The notes beneath the pieces were generated by a model, which did not search any database, was not told the DNA's origin, and was given only the letters and a program-made list of their open reading frames with translations. Positions 10,523-24,470 of a stretch of DNA of 64,000 nt are shown here, piece by piece. The position numbers were made by a program, and so were the translations under genes. Location of the stretch: NCBI GenBank assembly GCA_021234155.1, contig JAJEKV010000003.1, forward strand, positions 11,403,819 through 11,467,818, given 5' to 3'. Source of the stretch: Isoetes taiwanensis. Taxonomy: Eukaryota > Streptophyta > Lycopodiopsida > Isoetales > Isoetaceae. Every line of letters starts with the position of its first letter. Positions within the stretch are counted from its first letter, which is position 1.

Positions 10523-13500
10523 CTGAATGCCTGACTTCGGAGGAGAGGGAACGGTCAGCAATCGAGTTTCTTAGGTTTTTTTACTGATCATGGCCGTTTA
10601 TTTGCTAGATTAAATCTGGGCCATCAAATTTAGGTCTCCATTGAAGCATAATTTTTATAATAAGAGATAGCACTTCCTAGCTAATTGATTTATTGGCAAT
10701 AAACGAATGTGAATTCTCAAAATCCCTCCTTGGCACATTGCAGGCTTATTATCCTTTGATGCCATGCCGTTTATATTCAGTATTAGGGTGCTTGTGGTTC
10801 TCAGCATAACCTCCATCTTCGAAAACCAAGTGTTTGATGCCTCAGCGTTTATTTACTTCACTTTCTCGCTTTTAAAGCAACGAAACCAAATTTTGACCAC
10901 TGACAAAGTCTTACATCATAATGGCCGCCATTCCAAATTATTACATGTCCTCCCCTAGGATCAGATACTCCCAAAATCGACAGACATTGTCCGCCACTTT
11001 GCATGCTACAATAGCCACATCCTTGCTATAAGAACAACTTACTCTAAAGGCAATGATAATTTTTAAACCAAAGAAAGACCAAATTATAAATAACAAATGA
11101 CAAGCATAAAAGAAAGAACAAATGTGCACAAATGTTAAATAAACGGCTACCGAACTAACCGCAGCCCTAATCTTGATCAAACTCTTATAATCAGTTTGTT
11201 TCTTTCATGTTGCTTTTCCCCAACACTCCACAAGGATTCGCTAGCCATTTTGCCGCTCGATCGCTCTTCGCACTACTTCTGTTTCATCCAACTAAATTCA
11301 GCCAAATAACTATTTCTTCTTCAATTTCAACCCTTTAGGAAGCCAAATCGATCTGTTCCAGGTCATTTCCAAGAGTCTCAAGAGGATCCAGTTCCACTTA
11401 TGACAATTTTATTGCAGATTAAAACCCTTGCTAGAGCCCATAGTTTTCCAGTGAAACTCATTCTAGATTAATTCAGGCCTTCTTTAGGCCTTATCATGAT
11501 ACTTCCCATATCCAAAAAGTGCCACCTCCCCTGCTTGCTCTGAGGGATGGAAAATCTCCTCAATCACAACTCTACAAAAATCATATGCATCAATTTGATT
11601 CTAGGAGCCCATGCAAAACCGCAGAATTGAATCCTAAAAAACTGTAATTCAAAACCCCATCCGGATAAGAGAAATTGATGCAATACTAGGCTCTCGCCTT
11701 CCGCATCTCCAAAATTAATCTCCTGATGTAATCCAGCCCTCCTTCTGGGCCTCAAAGAACTCAAAAATTCCTTTCTTTTGGTGTGCTCCTCTTTGCAAAA
11801 TTAAATTTCTCACGCACTTCACAAAAGCCCTCTTCCAAAAATTTCTTTTTTTATACCTTTTGCTCATGTAGATATATGCCATGATATATCCCAAAAGATA
11901 TATCCCAATTTCTATGAGATAAATGCTTTATGTGCACTATTGTAAATGGTATCGTCAAGGCCTTTTAGTGCCTAGGATCGCTTACACCTCCAAGAACATG
12001 CCATGTGCTTTTGTCAGAGGTCCTAAGGATGCCGGGTTGGGGCTAGTGCTAATGACCTAAAAATACACACCTTCCTTCCTTCCTTCCTCTTCTAAAAATT
12101 CAACCCATGTCCTTATGGATCGATCCTAGAGCTAATACATATGCCTACCGATACAACGCGATCATTAATTGAAGCAAGATGCAATAACCGCTACTACACA
12201 ATGAGACAAAGTAAAGCCATTATACATCCTTTTACAGGAACTTGCACTATAGAAGCTTCGAAAGATCACATGGAGCTCGCTACATATATATAAACATTTG
12301 GCATCATGGAGATCTATTATTGTGGCAGCTCTTAGCCTCCCCCACTGGCCGCTTTTGCCTCAATGGTTCTATCATCCGCGACTCCCCCATCTTCCTTAAG
12401 TTAACGCCCTTCGGGATTCCATCAGGTTCTCCACTGATTTGATGGCTATCAATTGGATCGCTCTTGCCCCATGCCACTTTTATCTAGTTGTTTAATCCAT
12501 GGGTATTATGAGCCTATATCCTTCCCATATTACCAAATACCGCAATTATTTCCCAGCCCCATTTCTGCTACAATGGAAACAACGCTCTCTTTCTCAAAGC
12601 ACCACTGCCTCATCAAGAAGCCGTGGGGGTAACTTACTACTCTGCTTGAGTGCGCTACTCCGGCCTAATTCCTCATATTATTATTCGACCTCCACAGATT
12701 GGCTACAGCGATGGCCTCCCATCTAAGTGGGATCATCTTCTGGCCATAATGAGCTCTCAACCGCCCAAGAGGAAGGTGCCCGCTCTTCCTTTTAGGTGTC
12801 TAATGCGCTTTCCTTTTCAAATCTCTGCTTCTCACTTTGGCAATCCTAACAACTTCCTCAAGGTCTTTATAGGCAACTCACATCGTGACTCTTTGATATC
12901 TACACATGAAGGCCTTCCCACAAATCTGGGAATACAACTTGATTTTATCCATAGCAGGACAATGAAGATGCAACCTCTAAATCTCTCATTGTATTATGCC
13001 ACTGCCCCAAATGGTGACACAATCAAAGAATCTGCTCATCTTCTCTCAACCTTGTACCCCTCGGAGGTGTGGAAATGGCACTCAAAAGCTGCCTTTAAAT
13101 CACCCATGTAGCATGAACAAGAGTCTCCCCTGCATCAATCGTGACATTCTCCCACCAAACTCTTGCAAACCCTCCTAACATTTCTCGAAAAGGAGAGCCT
13201 TGCCACTTTGATCGGGAATCAAAATAACTCTACCCCACGGCTGCATCAAAGATCGCCTCTTGTTGTGTTCTCTTCCCCTCAGAACACTTCTCTTTGGTGT
13301 GTCCTTTAACACCTTCTCAATTGCCTTTCAGCTTCACTCTTTGTTGTGATGCACTCATACACTTTGTTGCAGCTTGCTAGATAGCTTGCAAGATAATTTG
13401 TTACGCCTTTGAACTCCATCTCCTCGCGACTACTAGCACCACTCAAAGATCCATGATCTCCTAATACCGTGACATAGATAGTAGAAGCATTAACAAATTA

Positions 13501-13606
13501 CTTTAGGAGTACCTAATCATTCCCAAACTCCCTCTAAGATCCAGATTGCCCCTCTATACCAACTGTGGATTTAGCTCGGCTAAGTTGGACTCTCCCGGCA
13601 ACTCTC
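10523..13606. other. Unassigned AT-rich sequence with TTCC microsatellite
   Basis: I see no defensible gene. A short (TTCC)n run lies at about 12,070-12,090. The 153-codon plus-strand frame at 12,650-13,111 has irregular composition and no recognisable motif, and its neighbours in other frames are equally long, so it is not called. Confidence 0.5.
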
Positions 13607-14140
13607 CTGATCTTGTCTAACTTAAGGCTAGGATTTATGTTGGTGTATTTAGGTGAAGAATTAAATCTCTTTCTTTGCAACTGTTCATGTTTCCAAAACT
13701 CAATACAACTCGCTATGCATTCAACATATTCACAAACTTCTAATATATTCCAATCTCTAATCTTTCGAGCAAATCCTAAATAGAAACTTCTAGCTTTTAG
13801 AATTCAAGCATGATTCCCTACTACATTGCCACCATCATCAACTTGACTGGCCAGCTTTGTGGATTCACCGTGATATGCATTCAATGTGGTTTGTCCTCGT
13901 GGATTCAAGTGGGATCCCATTACCGGCCACGATACATGGAAACACTGAATCTTGATAATAAGAACATGAATAATTCAAAATACAAGATGCTATGGTGCAA
14001 TGCTGCATAATGACAACAAAACACATCATAAGCATCGTGTGGAGCAAGGAACACAAAGCCAAAGTACCAAAACAACATAAACAAAGCTGGGACACGGGAA
14101 GCTCACCAACTATATATAAAATTCACATGTTACTATGGCG
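13607..14140. repeat. Dispersed direct repeat, copy 1 (possible LTR)
   Basis: From gtatttaggtgaagaattaaat (about 13,650) through acaagatgctatggtgc (about 13,983) to ggagcaaggaacacaaagccaaagt (about 14,041), the sequence matches 27,465-27,945 in the same order and orientation with many small indels. A piece of the left end (cctgatcttgtctaactta) recurs at about 14,563. Orientation of any parent element is unknown. Confidence 0.75.
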
Positions 14141-14149
14141 CTATAATAA

Positions 14150-17100
14150 CAAAGTAGTGGTCGTGGACATTGAAAAGATTGGCAAGATTAAGTAGTATCA
14201 AATAACTACATTAATGATGATAACAAAGATGGACTGTAAGATTCGAATTTATGTCGTGCATGAAGTTATTGGGATATTCATGCAATATGAGTGGAATGCT
14301 GCCGACAAGGTCAAGAATGGTTAAGGTGATATTTGTATATGAAGATATTGGCTTAGGCATAATCTACCGCAGATAACCATTTTCAATTGTTTGAAGTTGA
14401 TTATTTTCGAAGGTGGGCAGCCAACTTAATTAAGGATATAAAAAAGAGCTTGCTAGGGAAGTAGCCAGAGTAAATTTAGTAACATTGATGCTCGTTCAAG
14501 AACATATCGAGATGGTTGGGAAGGAATTAAAATAATAAAATGTGACGAAATTACCGCAACTCCTGATCTTGTCTAACTTAATGCTAGAAACAAGGTGACC
14601 TAGCAAATGCATCTAATGACCTCGCTTGTATTCACAAAAGGAATCTTTCAAAGATTCCCTAAAAACCTACCTAAAATGCCACTTTTTGGGGGTCAATTGA
14701 AAAAATGTACCTCAATTTTACTCTGGTGACACCCTTTTGGTCCAAAAATTAGAAAAACTTTGTCAAGCTTTTGTGAATTGTAGACACCCAAACAAGTCAG
14801 AAAAATTGGAGTCACCTTTTAAGAAAATCTAGGAAATACAAGAAAAAAAACTAGCAAAATTAAAGAACCATTAAAATCTCTACCAAGAAATGAAAGCAAG
14901 ATTGGCAAATCTAGGCGATCTATTCATATATTGAATCCATTAAGGTAAGCAGGCAAGATAGGCAATGTAAAAACATACAAGACATAACTACCATGTCCGA
15001 TAGCATTTGGCGCTTATACAAGATACATGAAAACATGGATAAACTTGAAGAAGCTATGAGCATGTACAAACATGTGTACAACATGTACAAAAACTCTAGC
15101 CGAACTAGGGAAGCACAATTTCATTATTTCGACAAACCCTAATTTCTATGGACCATTTTCCTCAATTCTTCCACAATACAACATTTCATCAACTAGCCAT
15201 CCCATCATATGCAATTAACTGCATAGCTCTTCACATGACTTCCGCTATTGGGTTCACATGCAAATAAATGCAAGAGAGGAGGCATGCTATATACCATGTG
15301 AAAATAATGCATGCCCCGCGGATTAAGCATCGGCGGCTTCTCTATGCATGCAAGCATGACACATTTGAATCCACTTTAAATAGCATATAGAAGCTACCAC
15401 CATCCCCTCGCATTAACATCAATAAAAGTAGACATATCTTTAGACATGTATTAAGGTAACATGATGTGATAATCATTATGATGCCCAACATATCCTATAC
15501 TCATAGCATGTTCACCTACACTCACCGCTTAAATCACATATAATTTCTATAGTCAATTCCATCATAATGCTTACATTGATTAGAATAGATTCCGCACCTT
15601 ACGTTAGCATAGACATAAACCTAGTTAGGGATGCAAGGTCGTAATGTGTATATTACCACCACCACTAATCAAGCACCAAACAATATCATAACTGGCCTCC
15701 GATTTTTGTCCCAAGTGGGTGCATCCTCGCGGTCAGCTATCGCCCCGCCCCAATTTTCAGGAATGCTAATTTAGATCCCCTTGTGGATAACCGTCACTGC
15801 ATGTGAAGCAAACCTAAGACTTCTAAAATGATAAATTCGAGACTCGACCGCAAAGATCCCCAGCTATGATATTGTAAGGGTCTCCAAGGTCACTACTAAG
15901 CCATGTCTCAATCTTTGTCTTACCCTTTATACATGAATTTCTAAATTAGATATGGAAGCGCTCGGAATACACCTAAAAAAAAGCAAAATAAAAGTAACCA
16001 TTAACTTAGGCAAACGGCCATCAAACCTCGAAGACTTTAACAAATGCGCCGGGCTACGGAGTCAAGCGATGGTAATGACGTAAGATGATAATTTGGTTGT
16101 GGTTGATTCGTGATGCATGCCCTGTATCTGCATTCCTCGCGAATAATAGCCTGGAGATGCAGGAGGTCACAATCTTCTAAGCAGAAACAACTTGAGCAAG
16201 TAATCCATTCCTGTGAGGGCGGCCGATTTTGTTGGGCTTCTTAATGAAGCTTTTAGATAAGGACTATCCTAATCAAATGTTACGTTCAAGTAAGGTCAAT
16301 GGAATATTTTCCTCGCAAAATTGCCCAATTTAAACGGGCGAAAATAAGGATTTAAATGAATCTTTTGAATTAACTGTGAACGTGGATGATAGATATGGAA
16401 GCTCTCGTGAAAAAGCTTGTAAATAGGCACCAATTTAAATGGTGAATATAAAATGCTTTCTCGTAGATTATCGCAGCAGTACATCCTACCTTAACTCTTC
16501 TCTTTGATATGATATCGCGATATGACATGCATAATCAATTGTTATATTATGACCAGGGTTTATGTAAACAAAGTGATAAACAGTGATACGGGCTAAAATC
16601 AATAAATCAAGCATACCACAAATTGGGCTTAATCACTTCAACTTGATGAGGCATATAAGCAAATAGACAAACACCTCAAATTGGGCCCAATTCTGGTGAG
16701 CAAACAAAGTCATGAATCATGATATGTGTAAGCAAAATACATAAATTAGATAAATTGTCACAAAGATAATTGTTCATCATATTGGGCTACCCACCCCCAT
16801 ATAAAGGTGCATGCCATGATAATGACATGTCATGTTGACAATAGGTAAGTATGTTTTGCATAATTGGGAGCCCAATTTATAAGAAAGCAAAATTTATTTC
16901 TGCGGACTCAGATAAGGGAAGCAAAGTGCATCTCATGAATATTGGGCTTATCACTAACGAGATAGGAGCAAAATGCATTTCCTAACCTAGATAGAAGCAA
17001 AGTGCATCTCATGAATCGTGGCTGCGGATACCACAACATTTTTGATGACTCTAATAGAACATTCAAGTTAACTCAATAAGAGGGGCATACATGATAATCG

Positions 17101-18284
17101 GAAAGAAATAATAAACAATAAACAAAGAAAGAACGGATATATAACATTGGGAAGAAATATTAAATAAGAAATGGATATATAGCATTATGTTGGAATAACT
17201 ATAGTAAAAGTAACTCATTAATCACACACAAGATCACTCCCCCAATGAAAAAGAAAAAGAACTAGGGTTATCAAGAAAAGTAACTGGCCAATCACACAAG
17301 ATCACACCTCTAAATGAAAAAAAAGAAAAGAACTGCTATAACGTCTACAAGATAAACCAAAATATAGATTGGTGAAAGCTACATAATCACTAAAATATGT
17401 AAATACCCTATTTAGAAGATAGTAGAGGTAATGGAGGCACAAAGTCACAGTAGGCTCTTACCAAGCTCAAGTTGCTAACATGGGCCATATGGGCCAAGGA
17501 TTCCCTCTCGAAGGAATGGGGATTCAAACTAAAACAAAGCAAGGAGGAAATTTTGGGGAAATTGAAAATTTGAAATTTAAATCGAGCTGGGTTTGTTTAG
17601 AAATTGAATGGGCAGCTCAGCCATCGCAGTCCCTTTTCAAAAAAGCCTCCGCAATCTGCTTTTTACGTGCCTTTTAGCTTCTGAGGGAAGCTAAGAGACG
17701 GCCACTTACACCGTGAGGTAAGCTTATTCTTCTTCTTTTATTCTTTTATTTTCTATTAAGTGTTACACTCCTTTAATCAAGATGCTCTTCCTCACAATAG
17801 ATGTAAGCTATTATTCTTCTATTCTCCATTATGCTCCTCTAGGAAGGTTTCCATCATCTAGAAGATACTTTGAAGTGTATGCATATCCAAAACCGGCAAA
17901 ATGGTAAGCGCATCCTCATGTGTTTATTGCTTTTGTTCCTTTGTATAGTTTGTCCTCTTTGCATGCCTCTATATGCATACATAAATGCTACTCCCATGCT
18001 TTTTGGCATGCATTACCCTCTTCTTTCTTACTTTTTGAGATGCATATCCCTTGCTTTGGCATGCATTTTGCCCATTAGCAGAGAACACTTGCTAACATAG
18101 ACACTTCAAATAGTCCAAGTCCCAAGTTGGGACCCAATTTGCGTAAGAATAGATATATTATTGAGTTTTCCTAATTTGTTCCCTCTTTATAGGGAAGGTC
18201 TCCTCAAATAGGCAAGCTTCCCACCTCTGAGACCTGTTGCTGTCAAGGAGTATATTCTTTGCTTAATTCCATTGGCACTCAAGG
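14150..18284. other. Unassigned AT-rich sequence
   Basis: No gene recognised. ttgggct/ttgggccca words and tcatgaatattgggctta-like phrases recur loosely at 16.6-17.0 kb. The phrase aagcaaagtgcatctcatgaat occurs twice (about 16,920 and 16,987), indicating local duplication. Confidence 0.5.
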
Positions 18285-18965
18285 CCATGGAGCCCCCTCA
18301 ACAGGGCTGGCCTAACCTTGGAGGGGCCCCCATTTGTGAAGTGCATGTTTGCTTTATGTTGAAAAAAACCTATATGCTACCTTCATGGAGCCCCCTCAAA
18401 GTGCCCAATTTGGAGTCCCATTTGTGTAGATGGGGTGTCCTATTAGTGACTTTTCCAATCTATATGTCGCCATCGTGGAATCACTCAAATTGGCTGGGAC
18501 AATTTGGGGCTCCATTTGTGTAAATACTATGTCTATTAGTGATTTTATCAATGCTCTCCAACAAGCTTTCCAACAAGCTAAAGAACATCAAAATCTGAGT
18601 CCTGGATGCAAGAGTTATGCCAAAACCTATAGGATTAACATGGAGCCCCCTCAAATTGGGCTTCCAATTTGGGCTCCATTTGTATAAATAGTATTCTATA
18701 GTGACTTTACCAAAGCCCTCCAACAAGCTTTCCAAATGCTTTAAAAGAACATCGAGGACAGAGTCCTGATGCTAGAATGATACCAAAACCTATATATCGC
18801 CTAATTATGAGTTTCCCTAACCATGCCGCCCAATTTGGGACCCCATTTGTCTAAATAAGATGCGGATTAGTGACTTTGCTAAAGTCTCCGATTAGCTTTC
18901 CAACAAGCTAAAGAACTTTTGAAAACGAACTCAGATACAAGCATGTTTAAAAACATATATATATT
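18285..18965. repeat. Tandem array, unit about 160-180 bp
   Basis: Units start near 18,285, 18,384, 18,478, 18,641 and about 18,820 with catggagccccctcaaattggg or a variant. Full units pass through ggctccatttgtgtaaata, attagtgactttaccaa, ctccaacaagctttccaacaagc and aaagaacatc, then end with ccaaaacctata. The first two are partial. The frames that run through it are produced by the repeat. Confidence 0.8.
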
Positions 18966-21535
18966 AAGCCAACACCATGGCGCATTTACTTCAATTTTGA
19001 AGTCCCAACCAGATGAAGAGTAGATTACATGCCCTAAATTTAGTAATTTCAAATATGGGCTGGAAGTGTGTCCATGTGTGTGTGAAGAAGATGAGATTAG
19101 GACTTCAAAGACTTATTGATGACTTTGTCCGAGATCATCTCTTGCTCGGAAGGTCCCCTCCCAAATAGGGCTAAGGCCTAATTTGAGGCATCAATGTTGC
19201 CAACTCAGAGTATATATGTAGTTAGATCTATGATTTTGAGATTTCCACTGAATGTGATTTATATTTATGTGCCATGAGAATCGGAAGTTGGGCTCTAGCT
19301 TTGTGCAATAAAGAATTTGACTCTAAAACATTGTCAACATATTACTTTTTTACTTTCATAAATGCTAAATACTTAACTCTTTAAAACTATGGACTTTATC
19401 TAAACTTCTTTACTATCTTAAGGTTGTTCTATCTCATCTTATCAGGCATAATACACTTCTATTTCTAGTTGTAGCGACCATTTGGGAAAGCTTGACTAGC
19501 AACACCTCTTATACGTATATGATTCCGCCACCCCCGAAGTTTGTTGTGTCTCCTATTTAATAGGAAACAACACCGCATCTCACCTACCTACACGCTTTCC
19601 CAAAATCTTCATCGCTCTATTAAAACCATAATATTCCAGAAATTTTAAGGCTAATTTCGAGTATGTGATATGGACTCGGAAAGTCCATATATAATGAACA
19701 AAGGCTTTAGGAGGTAAACGGCGTGCCCACATTTAGATTATACAAGAAGTTTACTACTTTGAGAAGAGCATTAGGAATGTCGCTATACTCGCCAACTCCT
19801 TCGTGACTACATACCATCATTCTCAAGCAATTTCCTCATTGTCACTTTGAAGTGGTCAAGAGCTAACCACTGAACATCAGTTCTCATCCTCGGAACCTTC
19901 GTCAATCCATATCTTCGTAAGGACTTCGTAGTTAATCAAGGTCGTGACGTAGCCCGCTATCAACCTTTGAGTGTAAAAAATCATAAGCCAAGACTTGAGT
20001 TTCGCTTCAGTCCGGGGATTGTCCATGTGATTCTTATTCATCGCTTTTCCTCTTCTCGAAAAGGAATTATCATTGTGATCATAATTTCCACTAAAATAGT
20101 GCTGATCTCAGATTTAGTGGCGCATCAGCTGAACTTCTTCACTACTGAAGGAGATTGTCTTTGAGTAATAAATGTCCTTAACTCCACAAGAATCCGTGAA
20201 GGACGCTTCTCAAGCCATCATCACCGGCTGGGTACAAATATATAAGCATCCCCTTTAGTCAAATCCGCAAGTTTTCCTCGGGATTTGGCCTTGGTTCTTT
20301 CGCCGCATGCCTTACCTCGAGGTACATTAGATTCCATCAGGTCTCTTGTTGACTTCAATAATGCTATAACACTCTTTTAACCCTTTTGCAATTCCTTCTT
20401 TGGTCCGGCCTCAACAATAAGGATGAACTTGAGTACTGTGCCAACAAAAGCAACTTCCTGTGAGATGCCGGGCGGAGGGATTTAGTTACATCCCTCGCAT
20501 TATTGAAAAAGAAATTCTCCCACCAGCCTTTGTCCTCCCTCATAATCGGGCACTTAAACCCGACCTACTTTTCTCCATGCTGGTCAAGGAGACGCATGGG
20601 ATTTTGTCCTTGTTCTTTCTCAGGAAGGCCTACTTCGCGACTTCGCTGGTCATCAGCCCCTTCCTCATTACCTTAGTTCTCGTGAACATATTTTAAATAT
20701 TGTGGTGGCCTGCCTCAGTCACAAGTTTGGGAGGTGACAGCACTTCCCTTTGAAGTTGTGCTTTTACCGGCCCTTGAGAAAAATTTTACATGATGTTGAA
20801 ATGTCAAATTATTCAACTTATGGATAGCGTGACTAGACACCATTGATTGAAAACAAACTCACGGTAGGTGTAAATCAAAAGTCTCGCTTTTGGCACTTCG
20901 GCTAACCGAGCTCTGATTGTGTTTGCTCAATCACATCAGCATAAAGGAGTGTAGACAAAATGCTTTTTTCCTCGCAGAACCGCATTTAAAATCACTAACA
21001 TTTGGTCTATCTCGATCATGGGTGTGCCCCACAAGTAAGAAAACTAACCTTGACCTTCGAAGATACCTACCGACTCAGCATCACAAGAATAAGCAACACA
21101 CACAAATAAACCTTGGCTTTATTTCTAGTAGTATTGTCTAACTCAGAAGTACGTAACACTGAGGCGTTCTCCTTTACAAGAAAAATCTTATTTTCTTAGT
21201 GATTGTCACCGCGGAGGTTGGGGATTGTCGTATATTTTGGATAGGTCAAAATACCTCGTGACCTGCGACAACACCATGAAAGATCATCGCCCAACCAAAT
21301 GAAGCCCCTCAAAAATCTGGATTCATCTAAATCCTTTGGAACATTTACAAAATGGGAAGTGAGGTCTTCTTTGGTCCATGCCGCCTACCACCAATACGCT
21401 GCATATATATTCGAAAGTGGCCTCTCCAAAGATTTCTATGTTTTGCTAGCTTCTTTCTCTCCAAGGCTTGAGCCTCTCAAGTGAACTTGCAACTCTTTGA
21501 GTTATCCGATCCGGCACTAAGACATTAGTCACATC
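18966..21535. other. Unassigned sequence, no gene seen
   Basis: No frame above 80 codons and no recognisable domain on either strand. The segment 20,200-20,700 is more GC-balanced than its surroundings and may be old coding DNA, but I cannot name it. Confidence 0.5.
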
Positions 21536-21790
21536 TTGAAGCAATAGTAAGGTCTACCGTAATCGCAGCCTAAGCTTTTTGTAGCCGCTATGCGCTGCAG
21601 ATAGGCAAAGCTTGTCAAGATTCCTTTGAAGCAACAACAAGAAGGTCTCCAATAACTGTAGCTAAGCTTTTAGAAGCCGTATATAAGTACAGATAAAGAA
21701 AGCTTGTCAAGACTTTGAAGCAACAAGTATAATTCCACGTAATCCCAAAAGCTTTTGTAGACGTAATATGCTGCGATAGGCAGAGCTAAT
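21536..21790. repeat. Tandem array, three units of about 88 bp
   Basis: Three units begin with gaagcaa(t/c)a at about 21,538, 21,628 and 21,717. Each passes through aagcttttt/agaagccgt-like and gataggcaaagcttgtcaagact-like words. Units are diverged but clearly collinear. Confidence 0.7.
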
Positions 21791-24149
21791 ACTGGGAAGG
21801 GGCGGCTACAAGATTGAAGAGACTCAAGCAGCGAAAGTAATTACAAGATTAAAAGACCGCTACATAGACAAACTCAAGACTAAATAGCCGCATATGGGTC
21901 GTGAGATAAGACAATGTCTCTAGTCGCTAACGAGAAGGGATTAGATGAAAGGGACGACTTTTTCAGAATATCCCTTTGCCATCGGGATCGCTTTTCCTTT
22001 AATGTGGAGCAGCTAGCTAATAATCGGGGTAACTGCGGCCTCTTCTAACTTCTAACAAGATTAAATCTTGCTTCCACAACCCCAAGAAGCAGGGAATAGA
22101 TATGAACTGAATTTTGAACCTCGAAAAGATCCTTTGTACATACTGTGACTTCCTTCTAGTAATACTGTCATTAAATGATATATTGTGACTGTTTGGAAGT
22201 CGCCACGCTTAGAGTCAAAGAAACCTACCACCCAAGCTTTTGCTTCTAGCAAAGACATATACCGACAACTTCTTTGGGTGGAATAATAGTCATCAATGCA
22301 ATCTGGATTCCTATCTAACCTCTTTTGCACCTTTGACATGCTTAATTTTACTTCCAATGGCATGTATTCTTTAAAAGCGTTGGCAATAATCGTGTTGCTC
22401 AAACATAGTATGAAAAATTGTCTCCAACTTCAGGCCTTTACACCGTGATGCCAAGTACAACTCTTCTTTGACTCTGCGATTTCGATACAAAACCGTCTTA
22501 TGTTCCTTAAAGATCTAAAATGTAAAGGCTTGTAAGCATTTTTTGGATACAAAGAATTCAGTCTCCTCGCCTTTCATGTAAGATGTACCCCATCAATCGT
22601 GGCCAAAAGCTTTTGCATCATGGGATCCCTCTTAAATCTTCGCGACCGCCAGACGGGTTTTTCTACCGCGGTGGACTTTTATTCCTCGGAAAGCGTTGTC
22701 TGTAGGTCTTTCAGAGTGCGTAACCTGACGCCTTTCAAACACTGGTCATCAGCCTTGTCACTTCAACTAAGTGCCAGTCCTGCCAGCAAATAATGCTCGG
22801 ATTTCTTCGTGAATCCTGAAGGTCTTCCTCAAGCCATTTCTGCGAAGAAGGCCAAGAAAGACGTGCTAAAGACACGCTCTCCTCGCCAGACCCATAATAT
22901 ATTGCAAAACGACCGTGATAGTTCCCCGGAGAGGTGAAGGGCACGCAATAGGAGTGAGTAATGCTTTTGAGTAGGGGAAGAGGGGAGAAGATAATTTGAT
23001 TGTGGCTGGGAGGGGTGTTTTGAAAACTGGACTTAATGCCGAAACGTTTTGGAGATGGAGTTTGAAAAGAGGTAGACACACGCAGTAGGTGTAAAAGGGG
23101 AGGGAGATGGTGGATGGCGTAGCATCCGAGAAGCGGTCACTCCATCGTGTGGGTGTAAGCAACGACTCACGAGTCAATATTGCCACATTAACAGGAGGAC
23201 TTGAAGTAAAACGCCTCGCCGTCAGCCTCCATTGCCGCAGACAAGGAAGAGTGGACTTGTTTCAGCCATTAAACTCTCCCTTCAAACCTCAAGAAGTCTA
23301 CATGCCCATGCGCCAAGATAGAAAAAAGCAGCTTTACAAACGTAATATACACTAGCTGCTCCATGCGCTGCGACAGATGTGGATAAAATATGTCTATGTG
23401 CGATAATTTCAATAATAAAAGTAGATGCTAATAATAAATCCAAGAAACATTACAAAATATTAGACATTATCTCCATTAAGCCAATGCCCGCGAACTTCAA
23501 ACTAGATGTGTATGCAAGAATTCATGTGATTTAAAAAGCAAAGCACGCAATACAATATAAATAATACTAAAAACATATGGAGGCATTTGCACATAAAGAC
23601 GATAATCTAAGCCACCTCCTCTTGTAACACCATTTTTCCTCACTGAATCAGAGCATCTCCATAGACTTCGTGATAGCTGGCCGCAAACATGACAGGTAGC
23701 TGCACGTAAACATCTCAGCCAAGAGCAGCCATAGATTTATTAGAAATTTTATACCAAATGTAGCCCGCTTAGGACTTCGGGTTAGAGCCTAAGATAGTTG
23801 ATTTTAGCTTCGACATCTTGTTTGGTCGAATTTCTTCTCAAGCAAGAGTGATTTTAGTGTGTTTTCTTCATAGTCTTGCTTATTAAAAGTATCTGGCTCT
23901 CTTTCTTATTATTGTTTCTTTAAGCACATTACGCATATCACTGCTTTTTCCTTCTTGTATTGTCTATATGCCAAGATAAAAATCTCACATTTTTAGCAAC
24001 CCTTGTCTGCCACGCATTTCTACTTTTTATCCCGCCATCGCCTATGCGCACAAGATAGGCATAACGTTTTTCTACTGTGGTTCATGCGCGCCGCATAGGC
24101 CTTCCAATGTTAGGATCCTCGCTTGTGCATTTTCTAGCAGCCTTTTAAT
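21791..24149. other. Unassigned sequence, no gene seen
   Basis: Frames of 100-114 codons on the minus strand (22,061-22,402, 22,735-23,079) show no motif I recognise and overlap other frames of similar length. Direct words aagcttttgca and cgctgcgata-like phrases continue faintly from the array to the left. Confidence 0.5.
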
Positions 24150-24470
24150 ATGTGTTTTTCCGTCCTCAGAGAACCAAGAAAATCCCGGCAAAGCTCCTCC
24201 CACAAGGTCGCCAAGAAGAGGAAGCCGAAAAAGGATAAGAACTCAACCCATAGTGACGCACTTTACAATTCATTCATGATCACCGAGGACGGCCCTATTT
24301 CCTCAGAAGGACCAGCAAAGGCTACTTGTAAGAGGAACCGGTGGAGCCCGGTGGACGCCCATTTTTGTATCCGTGACATTTGTGATGGTAAAGAATCCAA
24401 AGAGTTGATAGCTTCAAGAGATGTGGGCAAGGTGTTAATAGATACCGAAAGCTCTATGTTCTTATATTAA
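24150..24470 (+). pseudogene. Possible retrotransposon Gag/protease scrap
   Basis: A 106-codon frame is Lys/Arg-rich at its start (VAKKRKPKKDKN) and ends with GKVLIDTESSMFLY, which resembles the LTR-retrotransposon aspartic protease motif 'vLiDTGSs...l' with the Gly replaced by Glu. The frame stops right after this motif and no reverse transcriptase motif could be found in the following 3 kb. It lies between the two direct repeats at 13.6 and 27.5 kb, which would suit an LTR element, but the assignment rests on one short motif. Confidence 0.3.

Noticed and set aside
12650-13111. 153-codon plus-strand frame.
   Set aside because: Composition is irregular, it overlaps other frames, and no family is recognised.
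23940-24130. Near-inverted words (gcctatgcgcacaagataggc) as a regulatory hairpin.
   Set aside because: Short and without a second copy or associated gene.
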